DNA from: Gemmatimonadota bacterium
Lineage (GTDB): Bacteria; Gemmatimonadota; Gemmatimonadetes; Gemmatimonadales; Gemmatimonadaceae
Length of the DNA: 47,498 bases
Assembly (NCBI GenBank): GCA_003223455.1
Contig: QHVE01000095.1
Span: forward strand, 1-47,498
Direction of reading: 5' to 3'
Numbering within the stretch: position 1 is the first letter of the stretch; the number at the start of each line of letters is the position of its first letter. The notes below the pieces were generated by a model. It did not search any database, was not told the DNA's origin, and was given only the letters and a program-made list of their open reading frames with translations. This document shows positions 33,911 through 43,169 of the stretch, in pieces. The position numbers and the translations under genes are program-made.

Positions 33911-35290
33911 ATGACCGATCTCTCTCGTCGCGACCTGCTCAAGGCCGCTGCGCTCGCCACCGCCGGCGTCGCGACGTCGGGCACCTTCACCAGCGCCATC
34001 GCCGAGAACGTCTCGGCCATCACGCACCCCGATCTGGCGCCGCCGGCGCCCGCCGCGCGGAAGTCCATGCGCGCCGTCCCGTTCGAGCGCCACGACGTCG
34101 TGCGCATCGGCATGGTCGGCACCGGTCTGCGTGGGAAGTCGCTGCTGCGCGACCTCCTCGGCGTGCCCAATCTGAAGATCGTCGCGCTGTGCGACCTCGT
34201 GCCGGAGAAGGCGCGGATGGCGGCGAAGATGGTCGCCGAAGCGGGGCAGGGAGACGCCGCGCTCTACACGGGCTCCGACCACGCCTTCGAGCAGCTCGTC
34301 GCGCGCGACGATCTCGATCTCGTCTACACGGCGACGCCGTGGGAATGGCACACCCCGGTGATGCTCGCCGCGCTCGCGCACGGCAAGCACGCCGCGAGCG
34401 AGTGTCCCATCGGCACCACGCTCAAGGACCTCTGGGCGCTCGTCGACGCCAGCGAGCGTGCGCAGAAGCACTGCATGCAGCTCGAGAACTGCAACTACGG
34501 CTACAACGAGATGATGGTGAACCGCATGGTGCATGCGGGGTTCTTCGGCGAGGTGCTCCACGCCGAGGCAGCCTACCTGCACGACCTGCGGAAGATCCTC
34601 TTCGAGACGAAGGACGAAGGGCTCTGGCGCCGCGCCTGGCACACGCGCTCCAACTCGAACCTCTACCCGACCCACGGACTCGGCCCCGTGAGCTGGTATC
34701 TCGACGTCCACGCCGGCGACCGCTTCGACTACATCGTCGCGATGGCCAGTCCCGAGCGCGGGCTGACGCTCTATCGCGAGGAGACGTTGAAGGACAACAG
34801 GGCCGATCCGCGCTGGCGCGAGCGCTACATCACGGGCGATCTGAACACGTCGATCATCAAGACGGCGAAGGGGCGCACGGTCATGATGCAGCACGACGTC
34901 TCCAATCCGCGCCCGTACTCGCGCCACAACCGCGTCATGGGCACCAAGGGGACGTTCGAGGACTATCCGCCGCGCATCTATGTAGAAGGGCAGGCGGGGG
35001 GCGAGCGATTCCAGCCGATCAACGACGATCACAAGAAGCAGTTCGAGCATCCGCTCTGGACGAAGCTCGGCGAGCAGGCGCAGAGCGGCGGCCACGGGGG
35101 CATGGACTTCGTCATGGCGTACCGCCTCATCGAGTGCATGCACGAGGGGCTCGCTCCCGACTATGACGTCTACGACGCGGCGGCGTGGAGCGCTCCGCTT
35201 CCGCTCACGGAGATGTCCGTCGCCAAGGGCAGCGCACCGATGAAGTTCCCGGATTTCACGCGCGGCGACTGGATGAAGCCGCGCGCATGA
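33911..35290 (+). CDS. TAT-exported GH109 family glycosidase (Gfo/Idh/MocA fold)
   Basis: A 459-residue protein with a TAT signal (SRRDLLKAAALATAGVA) and a Gfo/Idh/MocA domain that uses tightly bound NAD for hydrolysis of N-acetylgalactosaminides in GH109. Family stretches are RIGMVGTGLRGKSLLRDLLG (cofactor loop), TPWEWHTPVML, GFFGEVLHAEAAYLHDLRKI, LYPTHGLGPVSWY (active-site His), GHGGMDFVM and DVYDAAAWSAPLPL. The start at 33911 fits the signal. It is first in a four-gene run with a symporter, nucleotidyltransferase and sugar kinase, which supports an amino-sugar substrate. GH109 covers more than one activity, so exact specificity is inferred. Confidence 0.88.
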   Translation: MTDLSRRDLLKAAALATAGVATSGTFTSAIAENVSAITHPDLAPPAPAARKSMRAVPFERHDVVRIGMVGTGLRGKSLLRDLLGVPNLKIVALCDLVPEKARMAAKMVAEAGQGDAALYTGSDHAFEQLVARDDLDLVYTATPWEWHTPVMLAALAHGKHAASECPIGTTLKDLWALVDASERAQKHCMQLENCNYGYNEMMVNRMVHAGFFGEVLHAEAAYLHDLRKILFETKDEGLWRRAWHTRSNSNLYPTHGLGPVSWYLDVHAGDRFDYIVAMASPERGLTLYREETLKDNRADPRWRERYITGDLNTSIIKTAKGRTVMMQHDVSNPRPYSRHNRVMGTKGTFEDYPPRIYVEGQAGGERFQPINDDHKKQFEHPLWTKLGEQAQSGGHGGMDFVMAYRLIECMHEGLAPDYDVYDAAAWSAPLPLTEMSVAKGSAPMKFPDFTRGDWMKPRA

Positions 35291-37065
35291 GCACGCCCTT
35301 TCATTTCACGACACTCGACTGGGCGATCATCTTCGCCAGCATCGGCATCAGCTTCCTGCCGGCGCTCTTCTTCTGGAAGCGCGCGAGCAGCAGCACGAGC
35401 GAGTTCTTCACGTCTGGACGCGCGGCGCCTTGGTGGCTCGTCGGCATCTCGATGGTGGCCACCACGTTCAGCACCGACACGCCGAACCTCGTCACCAACT
35501 TCGTGCGCGAGCGCGGCGTGGCGGGGAACTGGCTCTGGTGGAGCTTTCTGCTCACCGGGATGATGACGGTGTTCTTCTACGCGCGCCTCTGGCGCCGCTC
35601 GGGAGTGCTGACCGATCTCGAGTTCTACGAGATCCGCTACTCCGGCGACGCGGCCAAGCTCCTGCGCGGCTTTCGCGCCGTCTATCTCGGCTTCTTCTTC
35701 AACCTCGTGATCATGGCCACGGTGAACCTCGCCGCCGCCAAGATAGGCAACATCGTGCTCGGCTGGCCGACTGGCCGCACGCTGCTCGTCTGCGCCGTGA
35801 TGACGATCTTCTTCGCTTCCGTCAGCGGCCTGTGGGGCGTGCTCGTCACTGACTCGATCCAGTTCGGCATCACGATGACGGGCACCTTCGCCGTGGCGTA
35901 CTACGCGCTGCAGCAGCCGGCCGTCGGCGGCCTGTCGGGGCTCTTCGCCAAGGTGCCGCCGCGCACGATCGCCATGCTCCCGGACTTCGGCGACTGGAGC
36001 ACGGCCCTCGCCGTCTTCATCCTGCCGCTGACCATCCAATGGTGGTCGGTGTGGTATCCGGGCGCCGAGCCCGGTGGCGGCAGTTACATCGCGCAGCGCA
36101 TGCTCGCGTCCAAGACGGAGAAGGATGCCGTCGTCGGCACGCTGCTGTTCAACGTCATGCACTACGCGCTGCGTCCGTGGCCCTGGATCATCGTCGCTCT
36201 CGCCTCGACGATCATCTATCCGCAGCTGGCCGACATCGCCGCCACGTTCCCCAACCTCGACCGGTCTCTCCTCGGCAACGACATCGCCTATCCGGCGATG
36301 ATGCGCTTCCTGCCGGCCGGCTTCCTCGGGCTGGTCGTGGCCGGCACGCTCGCGGCATACCGCTCCACGATCGAGACGCACCTGAACTGGGGGACGAGCT
36401 ATCTCGTCCACGATTTCTACCGCCGCTTTCTCCGCCCGGGCCTGAGCGAGCGACATTACGTCTTCGTCGGCCGGCTCACGACCGCTGGGCTGATGATCTG
36501 CGCCGCGCTCATGACGTACGCGCTCGGCACGGCGCGCGAGGCGTTCGAGCTGATCCTCTCGATCGGCGCCGGTACCGGACTGCTCTACCTGCTGCGCTGG
36601 TTCTGGTGGCGCGTCAGCGCCTGGAGCGAGATCTCGGCGATGATCAGTTCCTTCCTCGTCGCGCTCGGATTCTTCGTCGCGCGCAAGAACGGGCTCGAGA
36701 TCTCGGCCGAGTCGTCGCTGTTGATCACTGTCGGTGTCACGACGGTGGTGTGGGTGGCGACGACACTCCTCGCGCCGCCGACCGACGCCGCCACGCTCGA
36801 GCGCTTCTTCACGCAGGTGCGGCCCGCGGGTCCGGGATGGCGACCGGTCGTCGAACGCCTCGGCGTGACGGGTGTGGAGGACTCGCTGTCGCAGTCGCTG
36901 CTTGGTTGGGTGCTCGGCTGTCTGTTCGTGTACTCGGGGCTGTTCGGAACGGGCAGTCTCCTCTACGGACGCATGCCGCAGTTCGCGATGTGGCTCGTCG
37001 TGTTCGTCGTGAGCGGCGCCGGACTGGCGCGCGTGCTCCGCGGCTTCTGGACTCCGGAAGCGTGA
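35287..37065 (+). CDS. Sodium:solute symporter (SSS family)
   Basis: A 592-residue SSS-family (SGLT-like) transporter with about 13-14 helices. It has GRAAPWWLVGISMVATTFST near residue 45, WPTGRTLLVCAVMTIF, GWVLGCLFVYSGLFG at the C-terminus and a charged insertion after helix 11 (LAPPTDAATLERFFTQVRPA). Its length and C-terminal extra helices match sugar and amino-sugar transporters of the family. The ATGA overlap with the GH109 gene (35287-35290) shows coupled translation, so it probably imports the sugar the GH109 protein releases. Substrate specificity is an inference. Confidence 0.9.
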   Translation: MSTPFHFTTLDWAIIFASIGISFLPALFFWKRASSSTSEFFTSGRAAPWWLVGISMVATTFSTDTPNLVTNFVRERGVAGNWLWWSFLLTGMMTVFFYARLWRRSGVLTDLEFYEIRYSGDAAKLLRGFRAVYLGFFFNLVIMATVNLAAAKIGNIVLGWPTGRTLLVCAVMTIFFASVSGLWGVLVTDSIQFGITMTGTFAVAYYALQQPAVGGLSGLFAKVPPRTIAMLPDFGDWSTALAVFILPLTIQWWSVWYPGAEPGGGSYIAQRMLASKTEKDAVVGTLLFNVMHYALRPWPWIIVALASTIIYPQLADIAATFPNLDRSLLGNDIAYPAMMRFLPAGFLGLVVAGTLAAYRSTIETHLNWGTSYLVHDFYRRFLRPGLSERHYVFVGRLTTAGLMICAALMTYALGTAREAFELILSIGAGTGLLYLLRWFWWRVSAWSEISAMISSFLVALGFFVARKNGLEISAESSLLITVGVTTVVWVATTLLAPPTDAATLERFFTQVRPAGPGWRPVVERLGVTGVEDSLSQSLLGWVLGCLFVYSGLFGTGSLLYGRMPQFAMWLVVFVVSGAGLARVLRGFWTPEA

Positions 37066-37079
37066 CGCAGGAGGCTCGA

Positions 37080-37904
37080 ATGCGCACGACGCAGGCGGTG
37101 ATTCTCGCTCGCGGGCTCGGCTCGCGCATGCGGCGTGAAGCGGAGGCAGCGAGCGCGGCGCTCACTGCCGACCAGCGCCGCGCCGCCGAGCGTGGCGCCA
37201 AGGGGATGATGCCCCTCGGCGCGCGCCCCTTCCTCGACTACGTGCTGTCGGCGCTCGCCGACGCGGGGATCCGTGACGTGACATTGGTGGTCGGCCCGGA
37301 AGCCGATGAAATTCGCGATCACTTCGGGCGCACCCACGTGCCCGAGCGCGTACGCGTGCAGTTCGCCATACAGGAGGAACCGCGCGGCACCGCCGATGCC
37401 GTGGTGTCGGCGCGTCCCGCCGTGGACGACGCACCATTTCTCGTCCTCAACTCCGACAACTACTATCCCGTCGCGGCGTATCGCGATCTCGCGGAGCTCG
37501 GCGGGTCGGGGCTCGTCGCGTTCGAGGCGGAGACGCTCGTGCGCGAGAGCCGGCTCGAGCCCGAACGCGTGCTTCGCTATGCGCTGCTCGACATCGGGGA
37601 CGACGGCGTGCTGCGCGCCGTGCGCGAGAAGCCCGATGCCGACGATCCGCTCGCGCAGCGCGCCGAGCGCTGGGTGTCGATGAACCTGTGGTCGTTCTCC
37701 CCCGTGATCTTCGAGGCGTGCGCGCGCGTGCGCCCGTCGACGCGCGGCGAGCTCGAGATCCAGGACGCGGTGACGATCGCCATGCGCGATCTCGGCGAGC
37801 CGTTCCGCGTCGTCCGCATGCGCGCCGGCGTGCTCGATCTCTCCAGCCGGGCCGACATCGCATTCGTCGCCTCGCAGATGGAGGCGATCGAGCCTCGCCC
37901 ATGA
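37080..37904 (+). CDS. Sugar-1-phosphate nucleotidyltransferase-like protein
   Basis: A 274-residue nucleotidyltransferase of the glucose-1-phosphate thymidylyl/uridylyltransferase type, forming NDP-sugars. The GxGxRM motif appears as LARGLGSRMR, followed after an insertion of about 20 residues by KGMMPLGARPFLDYVL with the conserved Lys. LNSDNYYP holds the metal-binding Asp, and VREKPDADD and SMNLWSF follow the family order. AGGAGG five bases before ATG 37080 is a strong ribosome binding site. It overlaps the kinase gene by four bases. With a C1 sugar kinase downstream it would complete activation of the sugar. Confidence 0.85.
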   Translation: MRTTQAVILARGLGSRMRREAEAASAALTADQRRAAERGAKGMMPLGARPFLDYVLSALADAGIRDVTLVVGPEADEIRDHFGRTHVPERVRVQFAIQEEPRGTADAVVSARPAVDDAPFLVLNSDNYYPVAAYRDLAELGGSGLVAFEAETLVRESRLEPERVLRYALLDIGDDGVLRAVREKPDADDPLAQRAERWVSMNLWSFSPVIFEACARVRPSTRGELEIQDAVTIAMRDLGEPFRVVRMRAGVLDLSSRADIAFVASQMEAIEPRP

Positions 37905-39106
37905 CCAGGCCGGCGACGCGCCGCTACATCGTGCCGGGGCGCATCGAGCTGGTGGGCAAGCACGTGGATTACGCGGGCGGCCGCTCCCTCACCTGTGCCG
38001 TCGATCGCGCCATCACCGCCGACGCGCGTCCGCTCGACGCGCCGCTGGTTCGGGTGCGCGACGCGGCGCGGCGCAGCATCGTCGAAGTCCCGCTTCTTCC
38101 CGGCATCGAGCGCACGCACGGGAGCGCCCGCTGGAGCTCGTACGTCGTGGCCGTGGCGCGCCGCTTCGCGCGCGATTTTCCGCGCGCGCGGGTCGGGATC
38201 GAGGTTCGCGTGACCAGCACGCTCCCTCCGTCCGCGGGACTGAGCAGCTCGAGCGCGCTCACCGTCGCCATCGGCTCCGCGCTCGCCGATGCGAACGGCA
38301 TGGACTCGCGCGCCGCATGGCGCGCCGCCGTGCCCGACGAGCTGGCGCGCGCCGAGTACTTCGGTGCGATGGAGACCGGTGCGCCCTATGGTCCGTTCAC
38401 CGGCGACGCCGGTGTCGGCGCGCGCGGCGGCGCGCAGGACCACGTCGCGATCCTCTGCGCGCGCGAGGAGAGCGTCGGACAGTTCTCGTATCTCCCGGCG
38501 CGGCTGGAGCGGCGCGTGCCCTGGCCATCGGAGTACGCGCTCGCCATCGGCGTGAGCGGCGTCTCGGCAACGAAGACGGGCAACGCCCGGGCGCGCTACA
38601 ATCGCGTGTCCGACTCGACACGGGCGCTCGTGCGCGTGTGGAACGAGACGACGGGCCGCACCGACGACACGCTCGCGCGTGCGATCGCGAGCGCGCCCGA
38701 TGCGGGCGAGCGACTGTCGCATCTGGCGGAGCAGGGGACGGAGGAGTTCGACGGCGATTATCTCGGTCCGCGCTTCGCGCAGTTCCGCGAGGAGGTCGAG
38801 GTCATCGTCCCCGGGGTCGGCAGGCTCGTCGATCGCTCGATGGCCATGGCCGAGCTCGCGCTTCGCAATCAGGTCGCCGAGACGAGCTTCCTCACGCGCG
38901 CGGCGCGCCATGGTGGTGCGGTGGCGGCGTCGGCCTTCGGCGCCGGCTTCGGCGGCGCGGTGTGGGCGATGGTGCGCACTGAGGATGCGGACAGCTTCCT
39001 CGAGCACTGGCGCGCGGCGTATCTCGCGAAGTTCCCCAGCCGCGCCGAGCACGCGCAGTGGCTGGTCACGCGGCCGGCCGGCCCGGCGCGACTGGACACG
39101 GAATAG
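37901..39106 (+). CDS. GHMP kinase of the galactokinase type, altered sugar site
   Basis: A 401-residue GHMP kinase. PGRIELVGKHVDYAGG (12-27) is the galactokinase signature, LPPSAGLSSSSAL the ATP loop, GGAQDHVAIL the catalytic Asp region, and AFGAGFGGAVWA motif 3. In galactokinases the first motif normally reads GEH; here Glu is replaced by Lys at residue 20, a position that contacts the sugar. A different sugar, such as GalNAc or another amino sugar, is therefore possible. The ATGA overlap with the nucleotidyltransferase gene supports a two-step pathway: phosphorylation at C1, then nucleotide transfer. Confidence 0.87.
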   Translation: MTRPATRRYIVPGRIELVGKHVDYAGGRSLTCAVDRAITADARPLDAPLVRVRDAARRSIVEVPLLPGIERTHGSARWSSYVVAVARRFARDFPRARVGIEVRVTSTLPPSAGLSSSSALTVAIGSALADANGMDSRAAWRAAVPDELARAEYFGAMETGAPYGPFTGDAGVGARGGAQDHVAILCAREESVGQFSYLPARLERRVPWPSEYALAIGVSGVSATKTGNARARYNRVSDSTRALVRVWNETTGRTDDTLARAIASAPDAGERLSHLAEQGTEEFDGDYLGPRFAQFREEVEVIVPGVGRLVDRSMAMAELALRNQVAETSFLTRAARHGGAVAASAFGAGFGGAVWAMVRTEDADSFLEHWRAAYLAKFPSRAEHAQWLVTRPAGPARLDTE

Positions 39107-39127
39107 CACGCGGCGAAACGATATCCG

Positions 39128-40453
39128 ATGCCGCTGTCGCTGACGGTCGATCAGGTCGCGTCGCTCGCTCCCGACGCCGCATCGCTCGCGGCGGGGAAGA
39201 AGCTCGCTGCCGGTCGCGACTGGTCGAACGTCGGCTACGACGAGCGTGCCCTCTGGGGTGAGTGCAAGGGCTCCGCGCTCTACCAGGTGCGCGTCGATCT
39301 GTCCGATCTCGCCGCCAAGTGCTCCTGTCCGAGCCGGAAGTTCCCCTGCAAGCACGCGCTCGGGCTCCTGCTGAAGGCGGCAGCCAATCCCGCCGCCGTG
39401 GCCACTGTCGACGCGCCCGACTGGGTCGCCGACTGGCTCGCGCGCCGTGGCGCAGCCGCCGAGCAGAAGGAGAAGAAGAAGGCCGACGTCGCCAACGCGC
39501 CGGTGGACGAGCAGGCGCAGGCCCGCCGCGCGCAGCAGCGTGCGAAGCGCGTGGACGAGGGGATCGCGGCGCTCGACCTCTGGCTCGCTGACATGTTGCG
39601 CAACGGACTCGGCACCCTGGCCGAGCATCACGATCAGTCGTGGGAACGCCAGGCGGCCCGTCTGGTCGATGCCCAGGCGCCGGCGCTCGCGACACGCGTC
39701 CGCCGCATCGGCGACATCCCGCGCTCCACGCCCGACTGGACACGGCGCGTGCTCGGGGAGCTGGGACGCGTCGCACTCCTCACCGAAGCATACAGTCGCA
39801 TCGACACGCTCGACGACGCGTTGCGCGACGACGTGCGCGCGCTCGTCGGCTGGTCGTTGAAGGACGAGGAGGTGATCGCCCGCGGATCGGCCGTCGACGA
39901 CCGTTGGCTCGTCATCGGACAGCGCGTCGAGGACGACGACCGCTTGCGCGTGCAGCGCACCTGGCTGCTCGGGCTCGAGAGTGAGCGCTATGCGCTGGTG
40001 CTGCAGTTCGCCGCCGGTTCGGCGCCGTTCACCGAGAGCTTCGTTCCGGGGACGCTGCTTCGCGCCCGCGTGCGATACTGGCCGAGCGCGCATGCATCGC
40101 GCGCGCTGGTCGAGGAGCGTCTCGGACATCTGGAGCCGTGGACCGGCCAGTCGACCGGCTACTCCGGCTTCGACGCGCTGCTCGAGGCGACGACGGCCGC
40201 ACTCGGCGCACAGCCCTGGGTCGAGCGTGTGCCGTGCGTCGTACGTGACGTCCGGCCGGCGCGCCATGCCGCGACCGGATGGCATCTCGTCGACGCAGCG
40301 GGCTGCGCACTGCCCCTCGCGGCGCGCGACCATCGGCGGCTGCTCGCCGTCTCCGGCGGACATCCCGTGCACGTCGCCGCCGAGTGGGACGGCGATGTGC
40401 TGCTGCCACTCGCCGTGATGTCCGGCAATTCATTCGAGCGGCTGAGCGCCTGA
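39128..40453 (+). CDS. SWIM zinc-finger protein
   Basis: A 441-residue protein. The N-terminal SWIM zinc finger has CSCPSRKFPCKHALGLLL (Cys65, Cys67, Cys74, His76; pattern CxCx6CxH). A Lys/Glu/Ala/Gln-rich linker (about 114-140) leads to a helical C-terminal domain of unknown fold. SWIM fingers bind nucleic acid or protein. In E. coli YehQ, a SWIM protein is encoded with YehL, YehM and YehP, whose relatives follow here in one operon. It starts the five-gene run; its stop and the next ATG share one base (TGATG at 40451-40455). Confidence 0.9.
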   Translation: MPLSLTVDQVASLAPDAASLAAGKKLAAGRDWSNVGYDERALWGECKGSALYQVRVDLSDLAAKCSCPSRKFPCKHALGLLLKAAANPAAVATVDAPDWVADWLARRGAAAEQKEKKKADVANAPVDEQAQARRAQQRAKRVDEGIAALDLWLADMLRNGLGTLAEHHDQSWERQAARLVDAQAPALATRVRRIGDIPRSTPDWTRRVLGELGRVALLTEAYSRIDTLDDALRDDVRALVGWSLKDEEVIARGSAVDDRWLVIGQRVEDDDRLRVQRTWLLGLESERYALVLQFAAGSAPFTESFVPGTLLRARVRYWPSAHASRALVEERLGHLEPWTGQSTGYSGFDALLEATTAALGAQPWVERVPCVVRDVRPARHAATGWHLVDAAGCALPLAARDHRRLLAVSGGHPVHVAAEWDGDVLLPLAVMSGNSFERLSA

Positions 40454-42084
40454 TGCAGTCCCTCGTCGAAGCCGCCCTCGTCGGCACGGCGCGTCAACCC
40501 GACCGTGCGCGCTCGGCGCTCGAGGGCGACCAGCCGGTCGATGAAGTCGTGACTGCGCTGGACGAGAGCGTCGCCCTCGAGCGCCGTGTGCTGCTCGCCG
40601 CCGCCGCCCACGACCTGTACGCTCGCGCCGGCCGGATGCCGCGCACCGACGTCGAGGCGGTACGGGCCGCGAGCGCCGAGACCCGCCCCAGCTGCCCGGC
40701 GTCGGTCGCCACGCTCCTCGGCGAGCTGCTCGTCATGCGTCCGCGCACGCTGCTCGCCGAAGCGCTTGGCCGGTTGGACGCCGCCGGCATGATCGTGCCG
40801 CCGTCGCTCCTCCCCGACTTGTTCGACCTGCGCGACCCGAGCGTGGGCGCGCTTCTTTCCCGCGTCATCGGTGAGCGCGGCCGCTGGCTGCTCTCGCTCG
40901 TCGATGACGACGCCGACTGGCTGCGGCACGACGCGCTCGATCCGGCCGAGGCGCTCCGCGTGTGGGAGGAGGGCTCGCTTCCGCGTCGGCTCGCCGTGCT
41001 GCGCGCGCGTCGGCTCGCGGAGCCCGAGGTCGCGCGCGCGTGGCTCGCCGCGAGCTGGGCGACGGAGAGCGCCGAGCATCGCACGCAACTGCTCGCCGTA
41101 ATCGGTGAGTCGCTGGAGCCGGCCGACGCTCCGTTCCTCGAGTCGGCGCTTGCCGATCGCAGCGCGAATGTCCGTGCCGTCGCGGCCCGGCTGCTCGCCC
41201 GGCTGCCGAGTTCCGAGGCGGCCCTGCGCTTCGCCGAACGCGCCGACGCGATGCTCGACTACGACGCGCCGAGCGCGCCGGGCATCCACGCCAAGGTGCA
41301 GAAGGCCGTCGGCCTCGCGCGAGCGGGAACGCTGCACGTGCGGCCCCCCGAGCGATGGGACGCGGCGTGGGAACGCGACGGCATCACGGCGAAGCCTCAG
41401 AAGGGAACCGGAGAGCGCGCCCACTGGCTCACGGAAGCGCTCGCGCTCGTCGCGCCCGAGCACTGGTCGCAGCGCTTCGGCACGGATGCACGCACGCTCA
41501 TCCGAGCGGCGCTCGAGAGCGAGTGGGCGACGACGGTGCTGCACGGCTGGTCGCGCGGCGCCATCGCGGTGAAAGATCACGTCTGGGCCGCGGCACTCTG
41601 GGATGCGTGGCTCGACGACGTGAAGTCGGGCGAGGCGACAGCGCGCCACGAATCGACGACGCGCGCGACGGTGCTGATCGCGCTCTACCGCGCGCTCTCG
41701 GCCGCCGACGCCGAAGCGCGCACCCTCGCGCTCATGCACCGTCCTGCCACGGACCGCCCCTTCGGGCTCTCCATGCTCGTCGACGCGGTGGCCGCGCCAT
41801 GGACCGCCGAGTACTCGCGCCGCTTCCTCGACGAGATCGCATCTCCGCTCGCCGTCGCCGTCGGCGCGCAATGGGCCCCCGGCACCTGGTTGGAGGTGCT
41901 CGAGGCTGTCGCCATGCGCCTCGCGCCCACGTCGTTCGCCGCTGCGCTCGCGCTCGCGCATCGGCTGGCAACCATCGAGAACGCGCCGCCGTCCCACCTG
42001 CGCGAGCTCGAAGGGTTCGCGGCGCTCGTTCGTTTACGTCAACGCATTCACGAGGAGATCCCAGGTGAGCCAGCCCGCCGCTGA
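40453..42084 (+). CDS. DUF5691-like helical repeat protein
   Basis: A 543-residue, almost entirely helical protein with no signal peptide or membrane segment. SLVEAALVGTARQP at the start and the repeated helix pairs (for example SRVIGERGRWLLSL and LADRSANVRAVAARLLARLP, HEAT-like) fit the DUF5691 family, known from its genomic association with SWIM, MoxR and VWA proteins. HEAT-like repeats usually act as protein scaffolds. It overlaps the AAA+ gene by 20 bases. Function is unknown; a scaffold or adaptor role is an inference from fold and context. Confidence 0.8.
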   Translation: MQSLVEAALVGTARQPDRARSALEGDQPVDEVVTALDESVALERRVLLAAAAHDLYARAGRMPRTDVEAVRAASAETRPSCPASVATLLGELLVMRPRTLLAEALGRLDAAGMIVPPSLLPDLFDLRDPSVGALLSRVIGERGRWLLSLVDDDADWLRHDALDPAEALRVWEEGSLPRRLAVLRARRLAEPEVARAWLAASWATESAEHRTQLLAVIGESLEPADAPFLESALADRSANVRAVAARLLARLPSSEAALRFAERADAMLDYDAPSAPGIHAKVQKAVGLARAGTLHVRPPERWDAAWERDGITAKPQKGTGERAHWLTEALALVAPEHWSQRFGTDARTLIRAALESEWATTVLHGWSRGAIAVKDHVWAAALWDAWLDDVKSGEATARHESTTRATVLIALYRALSAADAEARTLALMHRPATDRPFGLSMLVDAVAAPWTAEYSRRFLDEIASPLAVAVGAQWAPGTWLEVLEAVAMRLAPTSFAAALALAHRLATIENAPPSHLRELEGFAALVRLRQRIHEEIPGEPARR

Positions 42085-43165
42085 CGTGTCCACCATCCTT
42101 CGGCGACACGCCGAGGACGAGTACGCGGAGGAGCTCGCCGCGCTCGCCGCCGCCGACGACCGCGAGCGTCCGCCGAGCTGGCGGCTCTCGCCGTGGGCGG
42201 TGCGCACCTATCTGCTCGGCGGCACGCTGCCGAACGGCTTCGAGGTCCGCGCCAAGTACATCGGCAACGCTCGACTCATCGAGATCGCGGTGTCGACGCT
42301 CGCCACCGACCGCGCGCTGCTCCTGCTCGGCGTGCCCGGCACGGCCAAGTCGTGGGTGAGCGAGCATCTCGCCGCCGCGATCGCCGGCGACTCCACGCTG
42401 CTCGTGCAGGGCACCGCCGGCACCGACGAGGCGGCGCTCCGCTATGGATGGAACTACGCGCGCCTGATCGCCGAGGGCCCCTCGGAAAAGGCGCTCGTGC
42501 CGAGTCCCCTCTACCGCGCCATGCGCGAGGGGAAGATCGCGCGTGTCGAGGAGCTGACGCGCATGCCGAGCGAGGTGCAGGACACGTTGATCACGATGCT
42601 CTCCGAGAAGACGCTCCCCATCCCCGAGCTGGGGATCGAGGTCCAGGCGCGGCGCGGATTCAACGTGATCGGCACGGCGAACAACCGCGACAAGGGGGTG
42701 AACGATCTCTCGAGCGCGCTGACACGGCGGTTCAACGCCGTCGTGCTCCCGACGCCCGCCACGCTCGAGGAGGAAGTCTCGATCGTGACGCGCCGTGTCG
42801 CCGAGACGGGGCGTGCGCTCGCGCTGCCCGCCGAGAAACCGCCGATGGAGGAGATCCGCCGGCTCGTCACCATCTTCCGCGAGCTGCGCGACGGCGTGAC
42901 GGCCGACGGCAAGACGAAGCTCAAGTCGCCGTCGGGAAGCCTCTCCACCGCCGAAGCGATCTCGGTCATGAACGGCGGTCTCGCCATGGCCACCTACTTC
43001 GGCGACGGCGCCGTGCGCGCGGGAGATCTCGCGTCGGGCATCACGGGCGCGATCGTGAAGGATCCCGTGCAGGACCGCATCGTCTGGATGGAGTACCTGC
43101 AGACCGTGGTCAAGGAGCGCGACGGCTGGAAGGATCTCTATCGCAGTTGCATGGAGATCGTCTGA
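42065..43165 (+). CDS. MoxR-type AAA+ ATPase (YehL-like)
   Basis: A 366-residue AAA+ ATPase. Walker A is GVPGTAKS (89-96). The Walker B segment reads GKIARVEELTRMPSEVQD, with Glu-Glu (162-163) where most MoxR proteins have Asp-Glu. Sensor 1 is GTANNRDKGVNDLSSAL and the arginine finger region is TRRFN. MoxR ATPases act as chaperones that load or remodel partners, usually with VWA proteins; one is encoded two genes downstream. GTG 42065 is supported by GAGGAG seven bases before it. It overlaps DUF5691 by 20 bases. Confidence 0.92.
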   Translation: MSQPAADVSTILRRHAEDEYAEELAALAAADDRERPPSWRLSPWAVRTYLLGGTLPNGFEVRAKYIGNARLIEIAVSTLATDRALLLLGVPGTAKSWVSEHLAAAIAGDSTLLVQGTAGTDEAALRYGWNYARLIAEGPSEKALVPSPLYRAMREGKIARVEELTRMPSEVQDTLITMLSEKTLPIPELGIEVQARRGFNVIGTANNRDKGVNDLSSALTRRFNAVVLPTPATLEEEVSIVTRRVAETGRALALPAEKPPMEEIRRLVTIFRELRDGVTADGKTKLKSPSGSLSTAEAISVMNGGLAMATYFGDGAVRAGDLASGITGAIVKDPVQDRIVWMEYLQTVVKERDGWKDLYRSCMEIV

Positions 43166-43169
43166 CGCC

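Noticed and set aside
32426-35143. Minus-strand open frame of 905 codons
   Set aside because: It is antisense to the GH109 gene and out of frame with the DUF418 gene; low-complexity Arg/Ala composition.
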